Source of the DNA: Streptomyces sp. SAI-127
GTDB lineage: Bacteria; Actinomycetota; Actinomycetes; Streptomycetales; Streptomycetaceae
Length of the DNA stretch: 64,000 nt
Direction of reading: 5' to 3'
NCBI RefSeq assembly: GCF_029894425.1
Contig: NZ_JARXYJ010000001.1
Span: 9,630,501-9,694,500, forward strand
The notes below the pieces were generated by a model. It searched no databases and was not told where the DNA came from. It saw only the letters and a program-made list of their open reading frames with translations. Positions within the stretch are counted from its first letter, which is position 1; each line of letters opens with the position of its first letter. Of this stretch, positions 18,250 through 26,589 are shown in pieces. A program made the translations under genes and the position numbers.

Positions 18250-19527
18250 TCACGCTTGAGCCGGTTTGATCTCTCCTTTGCGTCGCACGGGCCGTGCCAT
18301 CAGCGCGCCGAGGAAACCGGTGACCAGGCCCCACAGGGCGCCGAGGCCGACCGCCGTCCAGAGCTCCGGCTCGAGGAACAGCTTTCCGCCCAGACCGCCC
18401 CCGAGGTCACCGATGCCGAGTACCGACAGCCCGTAGTGGGCGGAGATCCGGCCCATGAGGCAGATCATGAGAACCGTCAGGGCGAGGGCGACGGCCATAT
18501 GCACGGCGTGCCGCCAGGCGCGGACCCGGGCGGGTGAGCGGGCCGCCATCAGGAACGCCACGGCCAGCAGCAGGACCGCGTCGACGACCACCAGCCACCA
18601 GACCCGGCCGTCGTGCTCGGCGAGGGTGCTCAGATCGAGCGTGGCGGTGTCCTTGGAGCGCAGCACCTCGTCCAGGACGTGCGGCATGGGCAGTCCGAAG
18701 GGCCCTTCCACCCGGCCGTTCCAGGTGGCGCCGAGACCGATGGTCAGGGTGAGCCAGACCAGGTTCGGCATGCCCAGCAGGATCACCGCGATCGTCTCGC
18801 GCGCAGGGCCGCGCGTCACGGCGACGACCAGGGCGATGAGGGTGCCGAGCACGACGTGGGCGAGCAGCAGGACGACCATGGCGTGGGCGGCGGGCCGTAC
18901 CGACTCCTGGAACGGCAGCAGCCGACCGGGCAGCGGAGCCCGGGCCGACACCAGCAGGGCCAGCACCAGTACGCCGGCCATCCACAGCAGGCCGAACAGA
19001 AGGGTCTGCGGCACGTCCGTGGTGAAACCGACCTCGGGGGAGACACCGAAGAGATCCCCCAGGTCGCTGAGCGTGTCGTCGCCGAGGGAGAGTTCGAACG
19101 TCTGGCGGGCCGCATAGGCCAGGGCGAGGAGCGCAAGCAGCCACAGCAGGGCGATCCGGGCGGCCCATCCGGCGAGCTCCCGGCCGCCCGCGACCGCCCG
19201 GTGCCGCAGCGGACGCAGAAAGCCCGCACCGAGCACCAGCGCACCGGTCAGGGTGACGGAGAGGGGGATCACGGTGAGCCCGGCGTCGGTGTCGGCGAGC
19301 CCTCCCGCGCTTCCCGACAGCTTGATCGTGCCGCCGACGGCGGTGACGACGGTCGCCGCGACGACCCGCGGGAACGCGTGGTCGGGAAGGTCGGACGCAC
19401 CCGCCGCCCACAGCCCCAGCGCCGCCACCACCCCCATGGCGCCCAGCGCGACCAGGACCGTGGCCACCGCCTGCGCCCAACCGTGACGAGCGACGACTGC
19501 CTGGTCAAAGGGGGGTTGCGGGATCAC
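18250..19527 (-). CDS. Streptophobe family membrane protein
   Basis: 425 aa with about nine to ten hydrophobic segments (for example AVATVLVALGAMGVVAALGL, LLWLLALLALAYAA, LLFGLLWMAGVLVLALLV, AHAMVVLLLAHVVLGTLIAL) and an ETIAVILLGMPNLVWLTLTI core. The pattern and length fit the family called streptophobe, known almost only from Streptomyces and without known function. It lies alone on the minus strand, upstream of the NTF2-like gene by 44 bases. Integral membrane location is certain; role is not. Confidence 0.82.
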   Translation of the reverse strand: MIPQPPFDQAVVARHGWAQAVATVLVALGAMGVVAALGLWAAGASDLPDHAFPRVVAATVVTAVGGTIKLSGSAGGLADTDAGLTVIPLSVTLTGALVLGAGFLRPLRHRAVAGGRELAGWAARIALLWLLALLALAYAARQTFELSLGDDTLSDLGDLFGVSPEVGFTTDVPQTLLFGLLWMAGVLVLALLVSARAPLPGRLLPFQESVRPAAHAMVVLLLAHVVLGTLIALVVAVTRGPARETIAVILLGMPNLVWLTLTIGLGATWNGRVEGPFGLPMPHVLDEVLRSKDTATLDLSTLAEHDGRVWWLVVVDAVLLLAVAFLMAARSPARVRAWRHAVHMAVALALTVLMICLMGRISAHYGLSVLGIGDLGGGLGGKLFLEPELWTAVGLGALWGLVTGFLGALMARPVRRKGEIKPAQA

Positions 19528-19700
19528 CCTGCCACGCTAAGCAGCCTCGGCACGGCGCGCCTGCCGGGAGGTCCGTCCGCGTCCGCTTGCGGGCGGCACA
19601 GGGCCGGAGCAAACAATGGGTAGGGCACGGAAAAATGCGGCTTAATCGGGACAAACGCGTCGAAGCCGCAGGTATCCCGAGTCGGGAAGAAGAAGAGCTC

Positions 19701-20816
19701 GTGAGCGTCGAACCTCCGTCGTCAGGCCGCCCCACGGGGCCGCCCTCCGGCCCGCTCTCGGGCCCCTCGCAGCCGCCTTCGGGCCCGCCGTCGCAGCCGC
19801 CGGGCAGCAGTGGCGGGGCATCCGCGCCCGAACCCCGCCGCCCCTGGTGGAGGTCGGTGCCCCGGGTCGCGATGATCGCCACCGCGGTGGTCGCGGCCGT
19901 GGTCCTCGCGGTCGTCTTCACCCGCTCGGACGGCGGCTCCACCTCGGCCGGCGGCGGCGAGGTCTTCCTCCAGGCCGCCGCCAAGACGGGCCCCGACCCC
20001 TTCACCGAGTCGACAGCGAAGGACAGCTCCGCCCCGCCCGTCTCCGCCTCCCCGACGGACACCTCCGAGCCCGCGAACGCCGTACGCGGCGTCGACGGCG
20101 GCGCCCCCGGCCTCTACGGCGGCACCCGCAACGTCTCCAGCTGCGACGTCGAGAAGCAGGTCAAGGCCCTCCAGGCGGATCCGTCGAAGAACAGGGCGTT
20201 CGCCTCGGTCGCCGGCGTTCAGCCGACCGAGGTGCCGGGCTACCTGCGCTCGCTGACACCCGTCCAGCTGCGCATGGACACCCGCGTCACCAACCACGGA
20301 TACCGCGATGGCGCCGCAACCAGCTACCAGGCCGTCCTCCAGGCCGGCACCGCCGTCCTGATCGACTCCCACGGCGTGCCCCGCACCCGCTGCGCCTGCG
20401 GCAACCCGCTGACACCACCGGTCGCCCAGCAGACCACTCCGAAGCGCACCGGCGACACCTGGTCGTCGTACCACCCCTCGAACGTGGTCGTGGTCGCGCC
20501 CTCCACGACCGTCATCAACATCTTCGTGATCTACGACCCCGACCATCACGACTGGATCGCCCGCCACCGCGGCGACACCGGGGGCAAGGACCACAAGACC
20601 CACCCGCCGGCCAAGCCCTCCCCGTCGGTGAGCGCGTCCACGCTGCCCCCGCCGACCTCGACCGCCCCGTCCTCACCGGCCCCGGAGACACCCTCGACGA
20701 AGCCACCGTCGACGAAGCCGCCCACCAGCGAATCCTCGGGTGAAGAGACCGTCACCCCGGACTCCTCGGCACCGCAGCCGCCCCTCGCCTCCGACACCAC
20801 GCCCGGGACCACATAG
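19701..20816 (+). CDS. DUF6777 domain-containing membrane-anchored protein
   Basis: 371 aa. The first 50 residues are Pro/Gly/Ser-rich and cytosolic; one helix follows (VAMIATAVVAAVVLAVVF), then an outer domain with a Cys triad (SSCDVEKQV, RTRCACGNPL) and a Pro/Ser/Thr-rich tail that could cross the wall. The RCACGNPL and SYHPSNVVVV motifs fit DUF6777. GTG 19701 is chosen: the upstream codons back to 19587 have poor GC at third positions and look non-coding. Function unknown; an extracytoplasmic domain with disulfides is likely. Confidence 0.78.
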   Translation: MSVEPPSSGRPTGPPSGPLSGPSQPPSGPPSQPPGSSGGASAPEPRRPWWRSVPRVAMIATAVVAAVVLAVVFTRSDGGSTSAGGGEVFLQAAAKTGPDPFTESTAKDSSAPPVSASPTDTSEPANAVRGVDGGAPGLYGGTRNVSSCDVEKQVKALQADPSKNRAFASVAGVQPTEVPGYLRSLTPVQLRMDTRVTNHGYRDGAATSYQAVLQAGTAVLIDSHGVPRTRCACGNPLTPPVAQQTTPKRTGDTWSSYHPSNVVVVAPSTTVINIFVIYDPDHHDWIARHRGDTGGKDHKTHPPAKPSPSVSASTLPPPTSTAPSSPAPETPSTKPPSTKPPTSESSGEETVTPDSSAPQPPLASDTTPGTT

Positions 20817-20945
20817 TCGGCGTCCGTGTCCAGCGATCCGGTGTCCTGGGTGGTGTGACGCGTCACCTGGACTGCGACGCGCGGCTCGGGGTACGAGCAC
20901 TGGTGCAGCAGCGTCCGGCCAGTCCGGCTTCCGAGAGAGAAACGC

Positions 20946-21404
20946 ATGATCGAGCACCTGGACGGGGCAGTGATACCGACTGGTTTCGACGTGCCCGTGG
21001 AACCCCTGAGGCAGGCGGCGCACTACACCGGGGAGCCGGGAAGCATCGCCGAGGCGCGGTCGTTCGCCGCGGACTTCGTGGGCAGGCTCAGAACCGAGTG
21101 GTGTGCCGCCATCGGTGACCGCACCGAGGAGGAGGTGCTCCTCGTGGTGAGCGAACTCGTCACCAACGCCGACCGGCACAGCAACGGGCCGTACATCCTC
21201 GAGCTGGAGGGCACCGACGCCGCGGTCGCCGTCACCGTCTACGACAGCAGCGCCACCCTGCCCCGCAGGTTCCCGCGGGATCCGGAGCGTGTGGGCCGGC
21301 ACGGCCTGGAGATCGTGCACGTCCTGGCGCGCGAGGTCGCAGCGGAACGCGTACCGGTGGGCAAGCGGGTGAGGGCCGTACTGGGCTTCGGCGGCAACGA
21401 ATGA
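20946..21404 (+). CDS. ATP-binding protein, RsbW/SpoIIAB-like (anti-sigma type HATPase)
   Basis: 152 aa with the GHKL ATPase fold: EVLLVVSELVTNADRHSNGP is the N-box, and GRHGLEIVHVLAREVAAE the G-box region. Streptomyces has dozens of such single-domain proteins; many bind SigB/F-type sigma factors or their antagonists. Start ATG 20946 has GAGAGAG upstream. It converges on a SigB/F-type sigma factor gene 66 bases away across a shared terminator, so the two may be a regulatory pair (inference). Confidence 0.85.
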   Translation: MIEHLDGAVIPTGFDVPVEPLRQAAHYTGEPGSIAEARSFAADFVGRLRTEWCAAIGDRTEEEVLLVVSELVTNADRHSNGPYILELEGTDAAVAVTVYDSSATLPRRFPRDPERVGRHGLEIVHVLAREVAAERVPVGKRVRAVLGFGGNE

Positions 21405-21421
21405 GCCCGTCCCGTCGTGCG

Positions 21422-21449
21422 GCGGGTGCCGTCCCGGGACGGCACCCGC
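21422..21449. terminator. Bidirectional terminator palindrome
   Basis: A perfect 28-base palindrome: GCGGGTGCCGTCCC followed directly by its complement, then TTCTTT on the plus side. It lies between the convergent ATPase and sigma-factor genes. Confidence 0.85.
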
Positions 21450-21470
21450 TTCTTTCGCTGTCCGTGTGCG

Positions 21471-22367
21471 TCAGGCGCAGCCCAGCTCGCCCAGCATGCC
21501 CTCGCGCAGCCGTGTGATGATCCGCTTGATCAGCCGGGACACATGCATCTGCGAGCAGCCGAGCCGCTCACCGATCTCCGACTGGGTGGCCTCCTCCACG
21601 AACCGCATGTGGATGATCTGCCGGTCGCGGTCGCTGAGCTCGGCCATCAGAGGGGCGAGGGACTGGAAGTCCTCGACGAGCCGCAGCCCGTCCTCCTCCA
21701 CGCCGATGAAGTCGGCGAGCACCGCTTCGCCGCCCTCGGGGCCGTCGCCGGTCAGGGCCGCGTCCAGGGACGAGGAGTTGTAGCCGTTCGAGGCGATCTG
21801 TGCCTCGATCACCTCGTTCTCGGAGATGTTCATCAGGGTGGCGAGCTCGGCCACCGACGGGTCCCGGTCCAGACGGCTGGCGAGCTCCTCGCGCGCCTTG
21901 GCCAGCTCGACGCGCAGCTCCTGCAGGCGCCGGGGGACGTGCACCGCCCAGGTGGTGTCGCGGAAGAAGCGCTTGATCTCGCCGACGATGTAGGGCAGCG
22001 CGAACGACGTGAACTCGACCTCGCGGGACACCTCGAACCGGTCGATCGCCTTGATCAGGCCGATCATGCCGGTCTGGACGATGTCCTCCATGTCGTCCCC
22101 GCGGCCCCGGAACCTTCCGGCCGCGAAGCGCACGAGCGACATGTTCATCTCAATGAGGGTGTTGCGCGCGTACTGGTACTCGTGCGTCCCCTCCTCGAGC
22201 TCGGTCAGACGGTGGAAGAACTGACGGGACAGCTCCCGCGCGTCCCGCGGTGCGACGGCCCGCGGTTCCTCGACTCCCGGCAGCGGTGTCTCACCCGTCC
22301 TGGTCCCGCTGGCGTGCTCGGTGACCTGTGCCTCCGAACGGTTCACGGCGGTGACGACGGTATGCAT
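21471..22367 (-). CDS. RNA polymerase sigma factor, SigB/SigF/SigG subfamily
   Basis: 298 aa. Region 2 is visible as LIEMNMSLVRFAAGRFRGRG, DMEDIVQTGMIGLIKAIDRF and VEFTSFALPYIVGEIKRFFR; region 3 as RLQELRVELAKAREELASRL; region 4 as LSDRDRQIIHMRFVEEATQS then GERLGCSQMHVSRLIKRI. This is the stress/sporulation group (B, F, G, H, I-N) in Streptomyces. ATG 22367 has GGGAGAGG just upstream; the longer frame to 22502 is not conserved sequence. Likely held by an anti-sigma ATPase, possibly the convergent one. Confidence 0.93.
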   Translation of the reverse strand: MHTVVTAVNRSEAQVTEHASGTRTGETPLPGVEEPRAVAPRDARELSRQFFHRLTELEEGTHEYQYARNTLIEMNMSLVRFAAGRFRGRGDDMEDIVQTGMIGLIKAIDRFEVSREVEFTSFALPYIVGEIKRFFRDTTWAVHVPRRLQELRVELAKAREELASRLDRDPSVAELATLMNISENEVIEAQIASNGYNSSSLDAALTGDGPEGGEAVLADFIGVEEDGLRLVEDFQSLAPLMAELSDRDRQIIHMRFVEEATQSEIGERLGCSQMHVSRLIKRIITRLREGMLGELGCA

Positions 22368-22589
22368 TACCTCTCCCACGAAAGTCACGGCTCGACGTCT
22401 GCCTCTTCGGCCTGGGTTGTCTCGGGTCCTGCGGATGGTGCGCGGCCTGTCGTGTACCCGGAACGCGAGAACATATGCGTCCCCGGGCCACCGGCCGGCC
22501 AACCGCCCGCAGCTCCCTCACCTTGCGCGTACCCGAGGAGTGACGACGCATGCCCGGCGAGTGGCCCGGTGGCGCGAAATCGACGCTGC

Positions 22590-23402
22590 TCAGAGAGCGA
22601 CCCGGGCCGTGACGATCAGTTCGTGGAGGTACCGCTTGGTGACACGGCCGCCGTGGCGCGTCTCGATCAGATCCCGGACACCGGCCAGCAGGCCCTCGCG
22701 GCGGGTGCTGTCGAGGGCCCGGTGGCCCGAGTAGGTCAGGAGCACGTCGATGTACTGGTCGGCGGAGTAGGTGATGTCCTGTTCGAAACGGGTCACCGTG
22801 ACGTCACCGAAGCGCGGACAGCTCTCGAACTCCTCCGTGTCCGAGGAGATCTCCGAAGACGGCTGGAGCCGCAGCCCCGGCGGTGTGGCCGGATCCCAGC
22901 GTTCGTAGCACTCCTGGGCCCGGGCGAAGAAGTCGACGGTACCTCCCGCCACATGCGAGGTGACGATCACGGCGAGGTGCCCTCCTGGGCGCAGCGCGTC
23001 CGCGGACTTCTCCACGCGGACGGCCGGGTCGAGCCAGTGCCAGGCGGTGGCACAGGCGACCAGGTCGAAGGGCTCCTCCGGCAGGGGCCAGCCCTCGAAG
23101 TCCGCGTGGCGCACCTCGACACGGGGGAATCCGCCCAGTCGCCGCCGGGCCACCGCCGCCATCGCGTCGCCCAGTTCCACTGCGGTGATGTGGCAGCCGA
23201 ACTCGGCCAGGGCGCGGGTGAGTTGGCCGGTCCCGGGAGCCGCTTCCAGGACCCGGCTCCGCGGGCCGAGGGCCGCCACCCGGGCCAACTCCGCGACCAG
23301 AGCGGGCGGATAGCCCGGCCGGGCCTTGTCGTACAGCTCCGCCGCCTCGTTGAACGTGTCGCGCAGCACCGGTTCCCGCACTTTCCCGTCGGACGATTCC
23401 AC
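22590..23402 (-). CDS. Class I SAM-dependent methyltransferase
   Basis: 270 aa. N-terminal FNEAAELYDKARPGYPPALV is typical of the UbiE/YcgJ-like group; motif I is VLEAAPGTGQLTRALAEFG (Ala-Pro replaces the more usual Asp-Val/Gly), and post-motif FDLVACATAWHWLDPAVR contains the HW signature of this subgroup. Substrate unknown. The start is a GTG without a strong ribosome-binding site; GTG at codon 8 is an alternative. It is divergent from the PopR-like gene with 55 bases between. Confidence 0.85.
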   Translation of the reverse strand: MESSDGKVREPVLRDTFNEAAELYDKARPGYPPALVAELARVAALGPRSRVLEAAPGTGQLTRALAEFGCHITAVELGDAMAAVARRRLGGFPRVEVRHADFEGWPLPEEPFDLVACATAWHWLDPAVRVEKSADALRPGGHLAVIVTSHVAGGTVDFFARAQECYERWDPATPPGLRLQPSSEISSDTEEFESCPRFGDVTVTRFEQDITYSADQYIDVLLTYSGHRALDSTRREGLLAGVRDLIETRHGGRVTKRYLHELIVTARVAL

Positions 23403-23457
23403 CCAGGGCAGAATGCCGGACCCTTCCCATGGCGGCCACGGAATTTAGGCTGATCCG

Positions 23458-23886
23458 GTGAGCAACGAAGCGCCGAACCAAGCCCGCGTGATTCCCCTGC
23501 GCCCGCAGTCCGTGCGCCCGGGGACCACCCGCCCCGTGTCCGAACGCCCCGCCACGGCACCGCCGGGGGATCCCGCCGCCAGGCAGACCAGGGAACCCCT
23601 GTGGCGTGACCTCGTCGGAGACGTCCTGCGCCGCGAGCGTCTCGCACAGGAGCGCACGCTCAAGGACGTGGCCGACGCGGCCCGGATCTCGATGCCCTAC
23701 CTCTCCGAGGTGGAGCGCGGCCGCAAGGAGGCCTCCTCGGAGGTCCTCGCGGCCGCCGCCCACGCCCTGGGTCTCGGCCTCGGTGATCTGCTCTCCCTGG
23801 CCCAGGGGGAGCTCACCCGGCACTCGGCGCGCAGCCGCCGTGCGGTGCCGGGATCGCCGTACAACGGGATGTGCCTGGCGGCCTGA
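23458..23886 (+). CDS. popR: XRE-type activator of the ClgR/PopR family
   Basis: 142 aa with a disordered, Pro/Arg-rich first 45 residues and one HTH: LRRERLAQERTLKDVADAAR then ISMPYLSEVERGRKEASSEV. This recognition region is that of ClgR and PopR, which switch on clp protease genes in Streptomyces. The C-terminus is MCLAA; terminal Ala-Ala is the mark by which ClgR and PopR are reported to be degraded by ClpP. It converges on clpP4-clpP3, and a dyad of the PopR-box type lies upstream of clpP3. These facts together favour PopR over ClgR. Confidence 0.8.
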   Translation: MSNEAPNQARVIPLRPQSVRPGTTRPVSERPATAPPGDPAARQTREPLWRDLVGDVLRRERLAQERTLKDVADAARISMPYLSEVERGRKEASSEVLAAAAHALGLGLGDLLSLAQGELTRHSARSRRAVPGSPYNGMCLAA

Positions 23887-23904
23887 GACGGCGGGGCCGG
23901 TGCC

Positions 23905-24507
23905 TCAGACCGTCACGAGGCGCCGGCTCACCACCTCGTCGGCCAGCCCGTACTCCACGGCCTCCTCCGCGGTGAACACCTTGTCGCGGTCCATGTCCGC
24001 GCGCAGGGTCGCGATGTCGTGGTGGGTGTGGCGGGCCAGCACTTCCTCGACCTGGGACCGGATGCGGACCATCTCCTTGGCCTGCAGGGCGAGATCGGAG
24101 ATCGCGCCGCGGCTGCCGCCGGACGCGGGCTGGCCGAGCAGCACGCGCGCGTGCTCCAGCACGAGCCGTCGCCCGGGATCCCCTCCCGCCAGTAGCACGG
24201 CCGCCGTGGAGGCCGCCTGGCCCACACAGAGGGTCGAGATCGGCGCCTGCACATAGGTCATCGTGTCGTAGATCGCCATCAGCGAAGTGAACGATCCACC
24301 AGGCGAGTTGATGTAGATCGAGATCTCGTTCTCCGGTGCCGCCGACTCCAGGTGCAGCAGCTGCGCGATCACGACGTTGGCGACGCCGTCGTCGATCTCG
24401 GTGCCGAGGAAGATGATCCGCTCGGAGAGCAGCCGGCTGAACACGTCGGAGGACCGCTCACCGTGCGCGGTGCGCTCGACGACGTACGGAATCGTGTAGT
24501 TCGCCAT
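23905..24507 (-). CDS. clpP4: ClpP-family subunit (ClpP4-like) with Gly in place of the catalytic His
   Basis: 200 aa, ClpP fold: IYINSPGG, then [16 protein letters not shown] with nucleophile Ser100, and [13 protein letters not shown] with Asp175. The motif that should hold the catalytic His (MxHQP) reads VLLGQP, so residue 125 is Gly (codon GGC at 24135-24133). The Ser-His-Asp triad is therefore incomplete and the subunit is predicted inactive or strongly impaired alone. It follows clpP3 with one base between stop and start (TGACATG), so the two are translationally coupled and probably form one mixed 14-mer. Confidence 0.88.
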   Translation of the reverse strand: MANYTIPYVVERTAHGERSSDVFSRLLSERIIFLGTEIDDGVANVVIAQLLHLESAAPENEISIYINSPGGSFTSLMAIYDTMTYVQAPISTLCVGQAASTAAVLLAGGDPGRRLVLEHARVLLGQPASGGSRGAISDLALQAKEMVRIRSQVEEVLARHTHHDIATLRADMDRDKVFTAEEAVEYGLADEVVSRRLVTV

Positions 24508-24508
24508 G

Positions 24509-25132
24509 TCACAGCCCCATCCGTCGCTTCGAGGCGGCCGGGCGGACGTCGGCGAGCGACTCCAGGACCCGGTCCACCATGCCGTACTCCCTGGCCTCCT
24601 CGGCCGTGAACCAGCGGTCCCGGTCGCCGTCGCGGGCGATGGTCTCCGGTGTCTGGCCCGTGTTCTCGGCGAGGAGCCGCTCCATGGTCTGTTTGCTGTG
24701 ATCCAGGTTCTCTGCCTGGATCAAGATGTCGGCGGTGGTCCCCCCGATGCCCGCGGACCCCTGGTGCATCATGATCCGGGCATTGGGCAGGGCGTACCGC
24801 TTGCCGGGCGTGCCGCCGCAGAGCAGGAACTGGCCCATGCTCGCCGCGAAACCCATGGCGAGCGTCGACACGTCGTTGGGAATCAGCCGCATCGTGTCGT
24901 AGATGGCGAGGCCCGCGTACACGGAGCCGCCCGGGCTGTTGATGTACAGGCTGATGTCGGTGCGCGAGTCCTCCGCGGACAGGACCAGCAGCTGGGAGCA
25001 GATCCGGTTGGCGGAGACCTCGTCGACCTGGGTGCCCAGCAGCACGATGCGCTGGGCGAGGAGTTGAGCGGCCAGTTGGTCGTCGAAGCGGGTGGGAGGG
25101 GTGTCGCCCTCCTCGGCCCTGAGGGAAGTCAT
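24509..25132 (-). CDS. clpP3: ATP-dependent Clp protease proteolytic subunit (ClpP3-like)
   Basis: 207 aa with all ClpP catalytic parts: [27 protein letters not shown] with Ser98, [11 protein letters not shown] with His123, and [11 protein letters not shown] with Asp172. ClpP forms a barrel that degrades proteins fed by ClpX or ClpC. In S. lividans the clpP3-clpP4 operon is reported to be silent unless ClpP1/P2 are lost, when PopR builds up. ATG 25132 has GAGGA upstream; the frame extends 13 codons further. First gene of the operon with clpP4. Confidence 0.92.
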   Translation of the reverse strand: MTSLRAEEGDTPPTRFDDQLAAQLLAQRIVLLGTQVDEVSANRICSQLLVLSAEDSRTDISLYINSPGGSVYAGLAIYDTMRLIPNDVSTLAMGFAASMGQFLLCGGTPGKRYALPNARIMMHQGSAGIGGTTADILIQAENLDHSKQTMERLLAENTGQTPETIARDGDRDRWFTAEEAREYGMVDRVLESLADVRPAASKRRMGL

Positions 25133-25203
25133 GGGCTGTCCTCGTGGTCGTAGGGATGCCGTCGGCTCCACTGTTGACCTCGGACGATGCCCCGAAGCGG
25201 TTT

Positions 25204-25235
25204 CTCTGCCGGTGGCAGATTCGCCACCGGCAGAG
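25204..25235. promoter_or_regulatory. PopR-box-like dyad, also a strong hairpin, upstream of clpP3
   Basis: TCTGCC-GGT-GGCAGA at 25205-25219 fits the TTCTGCC-N3-GGCAGAA layout reported for PopR sites in S. lividans (from memory). It sits inside a larger perfect repeat: CTCTGCCGGTGGC (25204-25216) and GCCACCGGCAGAG (25223-25235), 13 bp arms with a 6-base loop. It is 72-103 bases upstream of the clpP3 start and 18 after the epoxide hydrolase stop, so it could also act as that gene's terminator. Confidence 0.65.
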
Positions 25236-25253
25236 CGCGGGGCCGGAGGGCGC

Positions 25254-26465
25254 TCAGTCCTTCTCGCGCAGCTGCCGGAAGAACGCCCGCACGTCCTCGG
25301 CCAGCAGATCCGGCTCCTCCATCGCCGCGAAGTGGCCGCCGCGGTCGAACTCGGTCCAGCGCACGAGGTTCTCGGTGCGTTCCGCCTTGTGCCGCAGCGG
25401 GATCTGGATCTCCGCCGGGAAGACGGCGACGGCCGTCGGCGCGGTCGACGGTTCGGTGGGCCGGGCCGCCCTCCCGCCGGTGGCGTGCGCCCGCTCGTAG
25501 TAGATCCGGGCGGCCGAACCGGCGGTCCCGGTCAGCCAGTACAGCATCACGTTGGTCAGCAGCCGGTCCCGGTCCACGGCCTCCTCGGGCAGCTCCGCGG
25601 AGTCGGTCCACTCCTGGAACTTCTCGACGATCCAGGCGAGTTGGCCGACCGGCGAGTCGGTGAGCGCGTAGGCGAGGGTCTGCGGCCGGGTGGAGTGCAG
25701 AACGGCGTACCCGGTGCCCTCGCCCGACCAGGCGCTCCACCGGCGCCAGGACTCCCGCGCGCGCTCGCGCTGCTCCGGTGCGAGGGGGGCGAGTTCCTCC
25801 TCAGTCGGTTCGTGCGTCGCCTGCGCGCCCGGCAGCAGGTTGAGGTGGACGCCGATGACCCTCTCGGGGTGGGCGCGGCCCAGCTCCCGGGAGATCGCCG
25901 AGCCCCAGTCGCCGCCCTGCGCGCCGAACCGCTCGTAGCCGAGCCGAGTCATCAGCTCGGCCCACGCGTCGGCGATCCGGCCCGCCTCCCAGCCCGTGTC
26001 GGCGGGCGGCCCGGACAGCCCGAAACCCGGAATGCTCGGTACGACGACATGGAAGGCGTCGGCCGGGTCGCCACCGTGGGCCGCCGGATCGGTCAACGGG
26101 CCCACCACGTCCAGGAATTCGACGATCGAGCCCGGCCAGCCGTGCGTGATGACCAACGGGGTGGCGTCCGGCTCGGGGGAGCGGATGTGGGCGAAGTGCA
26201 CGGTCGTCCCGTCGATGACGGTCGTGAACTGCGGCCACTCGTTCAGCCGGGCCTCGGCCGCGCGCCAGTCGTAGGAGTGCCGCCAGTGCTGCGCGAGCTC
26301 GCGCAGATAGCCGGCCGGCACGCCGTACGCCCAGCCGGTGGCCGAGAGGTCGTCGGGCCAGCGGGTGCGGTCGAGCCGGTCGTGAAGGTCGTCGAGTTCG
26401 CTCTGCGGAATGTCGAGGCGGAAAGGCCGGACGAGGTCCGAGTGCTCTGTGGGCGCAGACGTCAT
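25254..26465 (-). CDS. Epoxide hydrolase family protein (EHN domain, alpha/beta hydrolase)
   Basis: 403 aa. Residues about 10-120 are the EHN domain (FRLDIPQSELDDLHDRLDRT, RWPDDL, RLNEWPQFTTVIDG). The hydrolase core has the oxyanion loop THGWPGSIVEF, the nucleophile Asp in AQGGDWGSAI, a Tyr-containing lid (MLYWLTGTAGSAARIYY) and catalytic His in RGGHFAAMEEPDLL. These are the residues of juvenile-hormone/EphB-like epoxide hydrolases that add water to epoxides. Substrate unknown; Streptomyces keeps several copies. It lies upstream of clpP3 on the same strand, separated by the dyad. Confidence 0.92.
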   Translation of the reverse strand: MTSAPTEHSDLVRPFRLDIPQSELDDLHDRLDRTRWPDDLSATGWAYGVPAGYLRELAQHWRHSYDWRAAEARLNEWPQFTTVIDGTTVHFAHIRSPEPDATPLVITHGWPGSIVEFLDVVGPLTDPAAHGGDPADAFHVVVPSIPGFGLSGPPADTGWEAGRIADAWAELMTRLGYERFGAQGGDWGSAISRELGRAHPERVIGVHLNLLPGAQATHEPTEEELAPLAPEQRERARESWRRWSAWSGEGTGYAVLHSTRPQTLAYALTDSPVGQLAWIVEKFQEWTDSAELPEEAVDRDRLLTNVMLYWLTGTAGSAARIYYERAHATGGRAARPTEPSTAPTAVAVFPAEIQIPLRHKAERTENLVRWTEFDRGGHFAAMEEPDLLAEDVRAFFRQLREKD

Positions 26466-26589
26466 GCCCGGATGCTAGTTCGCACCGGTGTATCGGCCAC
26501 CTGGATTAACCGACGGCCCGACCGATGAGTTCGGCGGCGAGGATCGGTCGACACACATGACGGACGTTCCCACCACCCAGGAGGTACGC

